A DNA stretch of 64,000 bases from Micromonospora sp. NBC_01699 (GTDB taxonomy: Bacteria; Actinomycetota; Actinomycetes; Mycobacteriales; Micromonosporaceae): assembly GCF_036250065.1 (NCBI RefSeq), contig NZ_CP109199.1, positions 5,704,001-5,768,000 on the forward strand, written 5' to 3'. A program made the translations under genes and the position numbers. How positions within the stretch are numbered: position 1 is the first letter of the stretch; the number at the start of each line of letters is the position of its first letter. Shown here piece by piece: positions 11,830 through 25,116 of the stretch. Below the pieces are notes generated by a model. It saw nothing but the letters and a program-made list of their open reading frames with translations, was not told where the DNA came from and searched no databases.

Positions 11830-14800
11830 ATGACCGCTGAGACCTTCGTTCTGCCCGCCTCGTCGACCCAGCGTCGGCTGTGGATGCTGGACCAGCTGAA
11901 CCCCGACTCGGCGGCGTACAACATCGCCTGGTCGGTGCGGCTGACCGGCGAACTGCGGGTGGACGCGCTGGAGTTGGCGCTGAGCTGGCTGGTCGACCGG
12001 CACGAGGTGCTGCGTACGACCTTCACCTCGGTGGACGGCGAACCGGCACAGCTGGTCAGTCCGCCGTGGGCGGTACAGCTGCCGGTCACCGAGCCGGCCG
12101 GCGACCCCGCGGCCGAGGCGGTGCAGGTGCTGGCGGCGGAGAGCCGGGCGCCGTTCGACCTGAGCCGGGGACCGCTGCTGCGGGCCCGGCTGGTCCGGTC
12201 GGCGCCGGACGAACACCTGCTCGTCCTCGTGGTGCACCACATCATCGCCGACGGCTGGTCGTTCGAGACCGTCTTCCGGGAGCTGGCGCACGGCTACCGG
12301 GCCGCGCTCGCCGGAACGACGCCGGACCTGCCGCCGCCGCCGATCCAGTACGCCGACTTCGCGGTCTGGCAACGCGAACAGGCCGCCCGGGACGCCTTCG
12401 CCGACGACCTCGCCTTCTGGCACGACGAGTTGGACGGTGCGCCGACCCTGCTCGACCTGCCCGCCGACCGGCCCCGCCCGGCGGAGCAGTCATCGGCCGG
12501 CGACGTGGTCACGTTCGACCTGCCGGCGGCACTGACCACCGGCGTACGCGGACTCGCCCGGGACGCCGACACCACCGAGTTCGCCGTGCTGCTCGGCGGG
12601 TTCCAGGCACTGCTGCACCGGCTCAGCGGCCAGCAGGACCTGCTGGTCGCCGTACCGGTGGCGGGGCGGAGCCGGCCGGAGACCCGGGGTGTGGTCGGCT
12701 TCTTCGCCAACACGTTGGCGTTGCGGGGGAGGTTCGAGGAGCGGACCACCTTCACCGAGGTGCTGCGCGGGGCCCGGAGCAGCGCCATCGCCGCCCAGTC
12801 CCACCAGGACGTGCCGTTCGAGGAACTGGTCGACCTGCTCGCCCCGCGGCGCAGCCTGGCCTACTCGCCCGTGGTGCAGGTCATGTTCGCGCTGGAGGAG
12901 ACGCCGCCGCCGGTCGAGGTGGCGGGGCTGCGGATCGCCCCGGAACTGCACGAGAACGGCAGCGTCAAGTTCGACCTCACGCTCACCATCGAGCAGCGTC
13001 CGGACGGGTTCCGGGGGCGGTTGACGTACCGGACCGAGCTGTTCGACGCCGACCGGATCGAGCGGCTCGCGAGCGCGTACCTGGCGCTGCTGGCGGCGGG
13101 GGTGGCCCAGCCCGCTACCCGGATCGCCGAGCTGCCGCTGCTCGGCCCGGCCGCCCGCGACGAGATCGTCGCCGGTTGGCGGGCGCAGGAGTCGACCCCG
13201 CCGCCGTACGCCTCGGTCGCGGAACTGCTCGACCGGCACCCGTCGGTCGACCCGGACGCGGTGGCGGTGGCCTCGGCGGACGGCATGCTGACGTACGGGC
13301 AGCTCGCGGTCGACCGCAACCGCCTCGCCCACCTGCTCCGCGAGTACGGCGTCGACCTCGACGTACCGGTCGGGCTCTGCCTGTCCCGGGGCGCCTCGAT
13401 GCTGACCGCGATGCTCGCGGTCTGGCAGGCCGGCGGCGGTTACCTGCCGCTGGACCCGGAACTGCCGGTCGCCCGGCTGACCGCGATGGCCACCGGTGCC
13501 GGCACCCCGGTCGTGCTCACCGACCTGGCCAGCGCCGCCCGGACCGGTGACTGCTGGCCGACCGGAACCAGGGTGATCCACCTCGACGGGGCCGAGATCT
13601 TCGCGCGGCTGCGGACCCTGCCGGACACCGCGCCGGAGCTCGCCGGTCACCCGGACAGCCTCGCCTACCTGCTCTACACCTCCGGCTCGACCGGGGTGCC
13701 GAAGGGCGTGGCGGTCACCCACGGTTCGGTGGTCAACCTGCTGGTCGGCTTCGACGGGCTGCTCCGCCTCACCCCGGCCGACCGGGTCGCCGCGATCACC
13801 ACCATCGCCTTCGACATCTCCGTGGTCGAGCTGATCCTGCCGCTGCTCGCCGGTGCCCGGATCGAACTGCTCGACAGCGGGCTCGCCGTCGACGCCGCCG
13901 CGCTGCGGGCCGAACTGGCCGACCGGGCGGTCACCGTCGTGCAGGCCACCCCGGCGAGCTGGCGGATGCTGCTCGCCGCGGGCGGGGTGCCGGCCGGCGT
14001 ACGGCTGCGGGTCAGCGGCGGCGAGGCGCTCACCCGCGACCTCGCCGACGCGCTGCTGACCGACGGCGCCGTGCTGTTCAACGGCTACGGCCCGTCGGAG
14101 ACGAGCATCTACTCCACCGCCGGTCCGGTCGACGCGCACGGCCCGGTCGACCTCGGGGACCCGGTCGCCAACACCCGCCTCTACCTGCTCGACCCGGCCG
14201 GGCAGCCGGTGCCGGTGGGTGCGGTCGGCGAGCTGCACCTCGGCGGCCCCGGAGTGGCCCGCGGCTACCACGGCAGTGCCGCGCGCACCGCCGCGAGCTT
14301 CCGCCCCGACCCGTGGGGCGCCCGGCCCGGTGCCCGCCTCTACGCCACCGGTGACCTGGCCCGCTGGCTACCCAACGGCCGGCTGGAATACCTCGGCCGG
14401 GCCGACCAGCAGGTCAAACTCCGGGGCTACCGAATCGAGCTCGGCGAGATCGAGGCCGCGCTGCGGGCCCAGGACGAGATCCGGGACGCGGTCGTGGTCA
14501 CCTGGCAGGCCAGCGCCGAGGACGTCCGGCTGGTCGGGTACGTGGTGCCGACCGAGCCCGAGGCCGATCCGGCGGCGCTCTGGTCCCGGCTGCGCCCCGC
14601 GCTCGCCGGTCAACTGCCGGAGTACATGCTGCCGGCGACGCTGGTGCCGATGGACCGGTTCCCGCGTACCGGCAGCGGCAAGATCAACCGGCGGGCGCTG
14701 CCGGAGCCGGTGTGGCGGGAAACCGTCGGCGCCGGGTCGGTCGCCCCGCGTACCCAGACCGAGGAGGGCCTGGCGCTGCTCTGGCGCGAGGTGCTCGGGC

Positions 14801-15117
14801 TGGCCGAGGTCGGCGTACACGACAACTTCTTCGCCCTCGGCGGCCACTCGCTCACCGCCACCCGACTGATCGCCCGGATCCGCGCCACCTTCGGCGTCGA
14901 CCTACCGCTGCGCCTGCTCTTCGCCGCACCGACCATCGCCGAACTCGCGCCCCTGGTCGCCGACCCGGCCACCGCCGGACCCCACCCCAACGGTACGGCC
15001 GACCGGGTCGCCACCGGGGGACCGAGCGCCCAGGACCTGCTCGCATCGCTCGACGACCTCTCCGACCGGGAGATCGACGAGCTGTTGGACACCCTGATCG
15101 CCGAGGAGGGCTCATGA
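11830..15117 (+). CDS. NRPS module (C-A-T)
   Basis: Single-module nonribosomal peptide synthetase of 1095 residues. The condensation domain carries HHIIADG (from H136). The adenylation domain has YTSGSTGVPKG near 616 and FNGYGPSET. The carrier domain has GGHS with the pantetheine serine near 1007. My manual specificity code is DIVQVGGIYK, related in its first half to glycine-type codes but not assignable. A short helical acidic tail (LDDLSDREIDELLDTL) at the C-terminus resembles a docking segment. The ATG at 11830 overlaps the stop of a 15-codon frame, and its own stop overlaps the start of the flavoenzyme gene by ATGA. Confidence 0.93.
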   Translation: MTAETFVLPASSTQRRLWMLDQLNPDSAAYNIAWSVRLTGELRVDALELALSWLVDRHEVLRTTFTSVDGEPAQLVSPPWAVQLPVTEPAGDPAAEAVQVLAAESRAPFDLSRGPLLRARLVRSAPDEHLLVLVVHHIIADGWSFETVFRELAHGYRAALAGTTPDLPPPPIQYADFAVWQREQAARDAFADDLAFWHDELDGAPTLLDLPADRPRPAEQSSAGDVVTFDLPAALTTGVRGLARDADTTEFAVLLGGFQALLHRLSGQQDLLVAVPVAGRSRPETRGVVGFFANTLALRGRFEERTTFTEVLRGARSSAIAAQSHQDVPFEELVDLLAPRRSLAYSPVVQVMFALEETPPPVEVAGLRIAPELHENGSVKFDLTLTIEQRPDGFRGRLTYRTELFDADRIERLASAYLALLAAGVAQPATRIAELPLLGPAARDEIVAGWRAQESTPPPYASVAELLDRHPSVDPDAVAVASADGMLTYGQLAVDRNRLAHLLREYGVDLDVPVGLCLSRGASMLTAMLAVWQAGGGYLPLDPELPVARLTAMATGAGTPVVLTDLASAARTGDCWPTGTRVIHLDGAEIFARLRTLPDTAPELAGHPDSLAYLLYTSGSTGVPKGVAVTHGSVVNLLVGFDGLLRLTPADRVAAITTIAFDISVVELILPLLAGARIELLDSGLAVDAAALRAELADRAVTVVQATPASWRMLLAAGGVPAGVRLRVSGGEALTRDLADALLTDGAVLFNGYGPSETSIYSTAGPVDAHGPVDLGDPVANTRLYLLDPAGQPVPVGAVGELHLGGPGVARGYHGSAARTAASFRPDPWGARPGARLYATGDLARWLPNGRLEYLGRADQQVKLRGYRIELGEIEAALRAQDEIRDAVVVTWQASAEDVRLVGYVVPTEPEADPAALWSRLRPALAGQLPEYMLPATLVPMDRFPRTGSGKINRRALPEPVWRETVGAGSVAPRTQTEEGLALLWREVLGLAEVGVHDNFFALGGHSLTATRLIARIRATFGVDLPLRLLFAAPTIAELAPLVADPATAGPHPNGTADRVATGGPSAQDLLASLDDLSDREIDELLDTLIAEEGS

Positions 15118-16496
15118 CGGCCACGCCGTCCCCGACCGAACGCCGGGACCGTGCCGTGATCATCGGTGCCGGCCTGGCCGGCTCACTCGCCGCCGTCTAC
15201 CTGGCCCGCCGAGGCTTCGAGGTGGACGTCTACGAACGGCGCGACGACCCCCGGCTGGCCCCGGCCGGCGCCGCCGGACGCTCGATCAACCTGGGCCTGT
15301 CCGCCCGTGGCATGCGGGCGTTGCAGGAGGTGGGCCTGCTCGCCGACGTACTCAAACGAAGTGTGCCGATGCGCGGCCGGGTGGTCCACGCCCCCGACGG
15401 CACCGTCGGCTTCCAGCCGTACGGGGTGCACGGCCACCAGATCCTGCACTCGGTGCTGCGCGACGAGCTGATCGCCGTACTCGTCGACGCGGCCGAGGCA
15501 CAGCCCGGCGTGCGGTTCCACTTCGGCTGGCGGCTGCACGGCCTCTACCGGGAGGTGCCCAGCGTCGCCGTGACCCGGCTGACCGACGGCACCACCGAGG
15601 AGGTGAGCGCCGACCTGGTCGTCGGCGCCGACGGCGCGTTCTCCACCGTACGCCAGCACCTGCACCACGGGCAGCGGGCCAACCACGCCCAGGAGTTCCT
15701 GGACTGGGGCTACAAGGAGCTGACCATCCCGGTCGGCGACGACGGCCAGCCCCGGGTACGCCTGGAGGCGCTGCACGTCTGGCCCGGCGAGAACGGCCTG
15801 ATGGTCGCCCACCCCAACGTGGACGGCTCGCTGACCTGCACCCTGTTCCTGCCGTTCGAGGGCCCGCACAGCTTCGCCACGCTCACCACCCCGGACGCGG
15901 TCCGCGCCTTCTTCCGGGCCAACTTCCCCGACGCCGAGGAGCTGATGCCCCGGCTGGTCGAGGAGGTGCTCGACCACCCGACCGGCCAGATGGTGACCGT
16001 CCGGACCAGCCCGTGGCGGCACACCGACCGGGTGGTGCTGGTCGGTGACGCGGCCCACGCCGTCTACCCGTTCTACGGGCAGGGCATGAACGCCTCCTTC
16101 GAGGACTGCCTGGTGCTGGACGAGTGCCTGGACCGGCACGCCGACCGGGGCGAGGCGCTGGCCGCGTACGAGGCGGCCCGTCGACCGCACACCGACGTGC
16201 TGGCCGACCTGTCCACCCGCAACTTCGTGGAGCTGCGCGACCGGGTGCACCGCCCGGCGTACGCGCTGCGGGCCGGCGCCGACCGGCTGCTCAGCCGCCT
16301 GCTGCCGGACCACTGGACGCCGCTCTACACGATGGTCGCGCACACCACCACCCCGTACGCCGAGGCACTGGCCCGGTCCGGCCGGCAGGACCGGCTGCTG
16401 CGTGCCGCCGCGACCGGCGGCGCGCTGGCGCTCGGCACCGCGCTGGCGTACGCGGCGAACCGCTCGGTACGCGCCCGACGTGGCTCGGGGCGGTGA
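15114..16496 (+). CDS. Kynurenine 3-monooxygenase-like FAD-dependent hydroxylase
   Basis: About 460 residues of a group A flavoprotein aromatic hydroxylase. The FAD-binding motif is VIIGAGLAGSLAAVYLARRG near the N-terminus. GRSINLGLSARGMRAL and DWGYKELTIP are typical of kynurenine 3-monooxygenases, and GDAAHAVYPFYGQGMN (about residue 311) is the second flavin motif. A hydrophobic stretch near the C-terminus (GGALALGTALAYAANRSV) recalls the membrane-associated tail of KMO. The ATG overlaps the preceding NRPS stop by four bases, so it is part of the pathway. The substrate could be free kynurenine, another aromatic amino acid or a carrier-bound residue. No kynureninase or tryptophan dioxygenase gene is in the window. 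Confidence 0.85.
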   Translation: MTATPSPTERRDRAVIIGAGLAGSLAAVYLARRGFEVDVYERRDDPRLAPAGAAGRSINLGLSARGMRALQEVGLLADVLKRSVPMRGRVVHAPDGTVGFQPYGVHGHQILHSVLRDELIAVLVDAAEAQPGVRFHFGWRLHGLYREVPSVAVTRLTDGTTEEVSADLVVGADGAFSTVRQHLHHGQRANHAQEFLDWGYKELTIPVGDDGQPRVRLEALHVWPGENGLMVAHPNVDGSLTCTLFLPFEGPHSFATLTTPDAVRAFFRANFPDAEELMPRLVEEVLDHPTGQMVTVRTSPWRHTDRVVLVGDAAHAVYPFYGQGMNASFEDCLVLDECLDRHADRGEALAAYEAARRPHTDVLADLSTRNFVELRDRVHRPAYALRAGADRLLSRLLPDHWTPLYTMVAHTTTPYAEALARSGRQDRLLRAAATGGALALGTALAYAANRSVRARRGSGR

Positions 16497-16503
16497 CCCG
16501 GCC

Positions 16504-17253
16504 GTGCTCATCCACCCCGAACAACCGGACTGCGTGCTGGTGGAACAGTTCGACCTGACCGCCGAGGCGGTGCACCCGCTGCTGGACGGCGTCGAGGAGA
16601 AGCTGCTCAGCGTGCTCCGCTGGGGCCGCGAGTATCTCTGCCGGCCGCACCCGGACCTGGGGCGCAAGGGACCGGTCTGCCCGTTCGCCCAGGCGTCCCT
16701 GGACCGGGGCATGTTCTACCTGGCCGTGCACCGGGGCGAGACGGTGGAACCGGACGCGCTCGACCGGCTGCTGATGACCTACCGCGACTGGTTCCGCCAA
16801 CTGCCGCCGACCACCGGTCCGGCCGCCCAGTTCAAGACCATCCTGCTCACCCTGCCGGACGTGCCGTCGGAAGAGGCGAACGCCGCCGTCGACGCCACCC
16901 AGGGACGACTGAAACCACAGTACGTCTCGGAGGGGCTGATGATCGGCGAGTTCCACAGCGGCCCACCGGACAAGGGCGGGCTGTGGAACCTCGACTTCCG
17001 GCCGCTGTACAGCCCGGTGCCGCTGCTCGCGATCCGGCACATGGTCCCGTCGGACTTCCCGTTCCTGGCCGACGACCCCGGCTCGGTCGCCACCTACCTG
17101 CGCCTGTTCGGCGCCAACACGCCGTCGGCCCTGCGCGGCCGGGTCACCGCCGCCGCGAACCAGTTCGGCCTGTCCGTGCCGCACCCGGCACCGGTGCCCC
17201 CACGCGCGCCAGTGCCCCAACTGGCCGAACAGCAAGGAGCAGCAGCGTCATGA
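16504..17253 (+). CDS. DUF6875-like conserved protein of the NRPS cluster
   Basis: About 249 residues with no assigned activity. The segment GRKGPVCPFAQASLDRGMFY and later LMIGEFHSGPP, RHMVPSDFPFL suggest the DUF6875 family from memory; the motif GPVCPF is its hallmark. The C-terminal 30 residues are Pro/Ala-rich. I place the start at GTG 16504, eight bases after the flavoenzyme stop and behind GGGGCGG; a GTG at 16480 inside the previous gene is the alternative. Its position between a KMO-like enzyme and NRPS genes suggests a tailoring or precursor role, but this is inference. Confidence 0.7.
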   Translation: MLIHPEQPDCVLVEQFDLTAEAVHPLLDGVEEKLLSVLRWGREYLCRPHPDLGRKGPVCPFAQASLDRGMFYLAVHRGETVEPDALDRLLMTYRDWFRQLPPTTGPAAQFKTILLTLPDVPSEEANAAVDATQGRLKPQYVSEGLMIGEFHSGPPDKGGLWNLDFRPLYSPVPLLAIRHMVPSDFPFLADDPGSVATYLRLFGANTPSALRGRVTAAANQFGLSVPHPAPVPPRAPVPQLAEQQGAAAS

Positions 17254-17320
17254 CCGGGCGGAGCGAGGTCACCAGCCGACCTCCTCGCGGTCGTGACGAC
17301 GAGCGGAGCAAGGAGAAGTC

Positions 17321-20640
<3,320 letters not shown>

Positions 20641-20644
<4 letters not shown>

Positions 20645-23600
20645 CCGAGGTCGACTCCGCCGCCCGGGAGCGGCTGATCCGGGAACTGCTCGCCCGGCGG
20701 GGGGTTGTTTCCGCCCGCCGGCCGAACACGATCCCGCCCCGGTCGCCCGGTGCCCGGATCCCGCTCTCCCCGCTCCAGGAGGGACTCTGGTTCCTCGACC
20801 GGCTCGACCCCGGCAGCGGCGCGTACACGATGGCCGTCGCGGCCCGGATCACCGGCCCGCTGGACGCCGCCGCGCTGCGCCGCTCGGTCGACGCCGTCCA
20901 GGACCGGCACGAGGCGCTGCGTACGGTCTTCGAACTCCGGGACGGCCGGACCGAGCAGGTGGTGCTGCCGCCCGGTGACCCGCGGATCCGGATCCCGATC
21001 GAGGTCAACGACGTGTCCGCCGAGCCCGGTGACCGGGAGGCGCTGGCTGACGCCCTCGCCCGGCGGTGTATCGACCTGGGCTTCGACCTGGAACGCGGGC
21101 CGCTGGTCCGGGTCCAGTCGACCCGGATCGAGCCGGACGGACACCTCGTCGTGCTGAGCCTGCACCACATAGTCGCGGACGAGCGGTCGTTGTCGATCGT
21201 CTTCGGCGAGGTGGTGGACGGGCTGCTCGACGGCCCGGCCGCGGATCCGCCGCCGGTGCAGTACCCGGACTACGTACTCTGGCGGCAGCAGGCGCTCGAC
21301 GCCGGGGAGACGCGGCGGCAGCGCGAGTTCTGGGCCGGGCAGCTCGCCGGTGCCTCGGGCGCGCTGGAGCTGCCCACCGACCGGCCGCGTCCGGCGGTGC
21401 AGACGTTCGCCGGGGCGACCCACCCGTTCGAGCTGCCGGCGGAGCTGACCGCCGCGCTCGACGGGCTGGCCCGGCGTACCGGTTCCACCCGGTTCATGCT
21501 GCTGCTGACCGCGCTCCAGGTGCTGTTGCAGCGGTGGACCGGCGAGGACGACATCTGTGTCGGTTCACCCGTCACGACCCGGTCCAACCCGGACCTGGAG
21601 TCCGTGGTCGGGCTGATGGTAAACAGCCTGGCGCTGCGTACGGACCTGTCCGGCGACCCGACCCTGGCGGTCGCCGCGCAACGGGTACGGCGTACCTGCG
21701 TCGACTCGCTCGACCACGCCGACCTGCCGCTGCACCAGGTGGTCGAGCTGGCCGAACTGCCCCGCGACCCGAGCCGGAACCCGCTGTTCCAGGTGATGTG
21801 CGTGGTCAACCCGCCGGTCGAGGAGCGGGAGTCGTCGGCGCTCACGGTTCGGCCGCTGGTCTTCGGCCGGGACACCGCGCGGATGGACCTCACCGTCCTG
21901 TTCTACGAGACCTCACCGAGCATGTCCGGGTTGGTCGACTACAACACCGACCTGTTCGACGCCGCGACCGTCCGCCGGTTCACCGACCGGCTTCAGCTCG
22001 TCCTCCGAGCGCTGACCGGCGACCCGGACCGCCGGCTGTCCGAGCTGGACCTGCTCGGCCCGGACGACCGGCGGGACCTGGCCGGGTGGAACGACACCGG
22101 GGACGAGCCGTCCGGTGCCTGCCTGGCCGAGCTGATCCGGGCGCGGGCCCTGATCGCCCCGGACGCGCCGGCGGTGGTCGACGGCGAGCACGTGCTGAGC
22201 TACGGCGAGTTGAATCGGCGGGCCGGGCGGCTGGCCCGCCGGCTGCGCCGGGCCGGGGTGGGGCCGGAGGTCCCGGTCGGTCTGGTCCTGCCCGCCGGTA
22301 CGGCGGCGGTCGTCGGCATCCTCGGCATCCTCCGGGCCGGCGGGGCGTACCTGCCGCTGGATCCGGGGCACCCGCCGGCCCGGCTGCTGGCCCTGCTCGC
22401 CGACGCGGGCGCACCGGTGGTCCTGGTCGATCCGGCCGACGCGCCGCGCTTCGCCGACCACCCCGGCACCGTGCTGTCCATCGACGACACCGACGTCACC
22501 GACTCCGACGTCACCGACTCCGACGACGGCCCGCTGCCGGTGACCCGGCCGGACCAGCTCGCGTACGTCATCTACACCTCCGGCTCCACCGGTACGCCGA
22601 AGGGTGTGATGGTCACCCACCGGACGGCGGTCAACCTGACCCGCGCCTTCGTGGACCTGCACGGCATCGGCCCCGACGACCGGCTGCTGATGCTGCCGCC
22701 GTTGAGCTTCGACGCCTCGGTCGGCGACCTGTTCCCGGCCCTGGTCGCCGGTGCCGCCCTGGTGGTGCACCGGCGACCGGCCGAACTCACCGGGCCGGAT
22801 CTGCTCACGTTCTGCGCCGAGCAGGGGATCACGCTGGTGGACACCGCCGCCGCGCTCTGGGTCCGCTGGGTGGCGGACCTGGCCGACGCGGCACCGCGTA
22901 CGGACACCGGGTTGCGGGCGCTGATGATCGGCGGCGAGGCGGCCCCGACCGGGGCGGTACGCGGCTGGGCGGACGCCACCGGCGGCACGGTACGGATCTA
23001 CAACCACTACGGTCCGACCGAGGCGACCGTCTGCGCCACCACGTACGCCACCGTGGACGCCGGTGAGCTGCCCGGACTCGGCCAGTTGCCGATCGGGCGC
23101 CCGGTTGCCGGGGTCCGGGTGCACCTGCTCGACGCCCGGCTGCGCCCGGTGCCGGTCGGCTTCACCGGCGAGGTCTACGTCGGCGGCACCGCCCCGGCCC
23201 GGGGTTACCTGGGTGCGCCGGGGTTGACCGCGCAACGGTTCGTGGCCGACCCGTACGGGCCGCAGGGTTCGCGGCTGTACCGGACCGGGGACCTGGCCCG
23301 GCACCGGTCGGACGGGACGCTGGAGTTCCTCGGCCGCACCGACCGGCAGGTGAAGATCCGGGGGCACCGGATCGACCTGGGCGAGGTGGAGGTCGCCTGC
23401 GCGGCGCAACCGGGGGTGGCGCGGGCGGCGGTGACGGTCCGCGACGACGGGACCGGGCCGCGCCTGGTCGCGTACCTGGTGGCGGCCGTCGAGGCGGCGC
23501 CGACGCCGGCCGTGGTCCGGGCCGGGCTGCGTGAGCGGCTGCCGGACTACCTGGTGCCCGCGCACGTGGTGCTGCTGCCCGAGTTGCCGCTGAACTCGCA

Positions 23601-25116
23601 CGGCAAACTCGATTTGGCGGCCCTGCCGGCGCCGGCCGACCGGCCGGCCGACGCCGACCACGTACCGCCCCGGACGCCGACCGAACGGGCGCTCGCCGGC
23701 ATCTGGGCCGGGCTGCTCGACTCCGACCGGGTCGGTGCCCGGGACAACTTCTTCGACCTCGGTGGACACTCGCTGCTCGCCGGCCCGCTGGCCGCCCGGA
23801 TCACCGCCGAACTCGGTGTCGACGTGCCGCTGCGGGCCCTGTTCGAGACCGCCGACCTGGCCGGTCTGGCCGAGCGGATCGACCGGGCCCGCGCCGGGCA
23901 CGCCGGGGGCAGGCTCGACCCCGATCGGGTACGCGACGACGCCCGACTGCCGGACGACGTCGCCGCCGGGCTGCCGGCGGAACAACCGGCGGCGGTACCG
24001 GAGACGGTGCTGGTCACCGGGGCCACCGGCTTCCTCGGCGCGCACCTGCTCGCCGACTGGCTCGCCCACAGCCGGGCCGAACTGCACTGCCTGGTCCGGG
24101 CCGGCACCCCGCAGGCCGCCTTCGACCGGGTACGCGACAACCTGCTCCGCTACGGCCTCTGGCGCGACGAGTACGCGGGCCGCCTGGTCGGCGTACCGGG
24201 TGATCTCGGTGAGCCGGGGCTCGGGCTGGACCGGCGGGACTTCGACGCGCTGGCCGACCGGACCGATCTGGTGCTGCACAACGGTGGGCTGGTCAACTTC
24301 CTGATGCCGTACGACCGGCTGCGGCCGGCGAACGTCAACGGCACCCTGGAGGTGCTGCGGCTGGCCACAGCCGGGCGCCCGACCGCCGTACAGGTCGTCT
24401 CCACCCTCGGGGTGTTCCTCACCCCGGACCGGGTCGGCGGCACCGTACTCGAAACCGACAACCCGGACGACCCGACCGGGCTCGGCGACGGCTACAACGC
24501 CACCAAGTGGGCGGCGGACGCGCTGGTCCGGGCGGCACGGGCGCGCGGGCTGACGGTGGGTGTGCACCGGCCGGCGCGGATCACCGGCCACGCCGGCACC
24601 GGGGTCGGCAACGCCGACGACTACTTCAGCCGACTGTTGAAGACGTTCGTGCAGCTCGGCGCGGTGCCGGAGATCCCGGACGACCACGCCGACCTGGCCC
24701 CGGTCGACTACGTGGGCCGGGCGATCGGGCACCTGTCCCGACAACCGGGGCACCGCAACGACGACTTCCACTACTACAACAACCACACGATCTCCTTCGC
24801 CGACCTGACCGGTGCGCTGCACGGTTTCGGCTACCCGGTCGAGCCGGTGCCGTACGACCGTTGGCGGGCCGCCCTGCTGGCCCGGCCGGACGTGGCACTG
24901 GCACCGTTCACCCCTCTGTTCGGCGAGCAGGCGCCCCGGCGTACCCAGCCGTTTTTCGACTGTGCCCGGACCGAGGCGGCGCTGGCACCGGCCGGCATCA
25001 CCTGCCCGCCCGCGGACCCGGCGCTGCTGCACACCTACCTGGCCTGGTACGTCCGCACCGGGTTCCTCGACCCGCCGCAGGCCGGCACAACCGATCTCGG
25101 GAGTACGCATGGCTGA
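20641..25116 (+). CDS. Terminal NRPS module with thioester reductase (C-A-T-TD)
   Basis: Final synthetase of 1491 residues. The condensation domain motif is HHIVADE (from H175), where the last position is Glu instead of Gly. The adenylation domain has [11 protein letters not shown] near 645 and YNHYGPTEATVCATT; my manual code is DAGDMGHVCK, which I cannot assign. The carrier serine is in GGHS near 1044. The C-terminal 370 residues form an NAD(P)-dependent thioester reductase: VTGATGFLGAHLLADWL near 1125 and the YxxxK motif in YNATKW (Y at about 1285). Release is therefore expected to be reductive, giving an aldehyde or alcohol. The GTG start overlaps the upstream stop by four bases, and the stop overlaps the transporter start by eight bases. 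Confidence 0.93.

Noticed and set aside
6918-12245. A 1775-codon minus-strand frame under the first NRPS
   Set aside because: An antisense shadow caused by high third-position GC; its sequence is Gly/Arg/Pro/His-rich with no domain.
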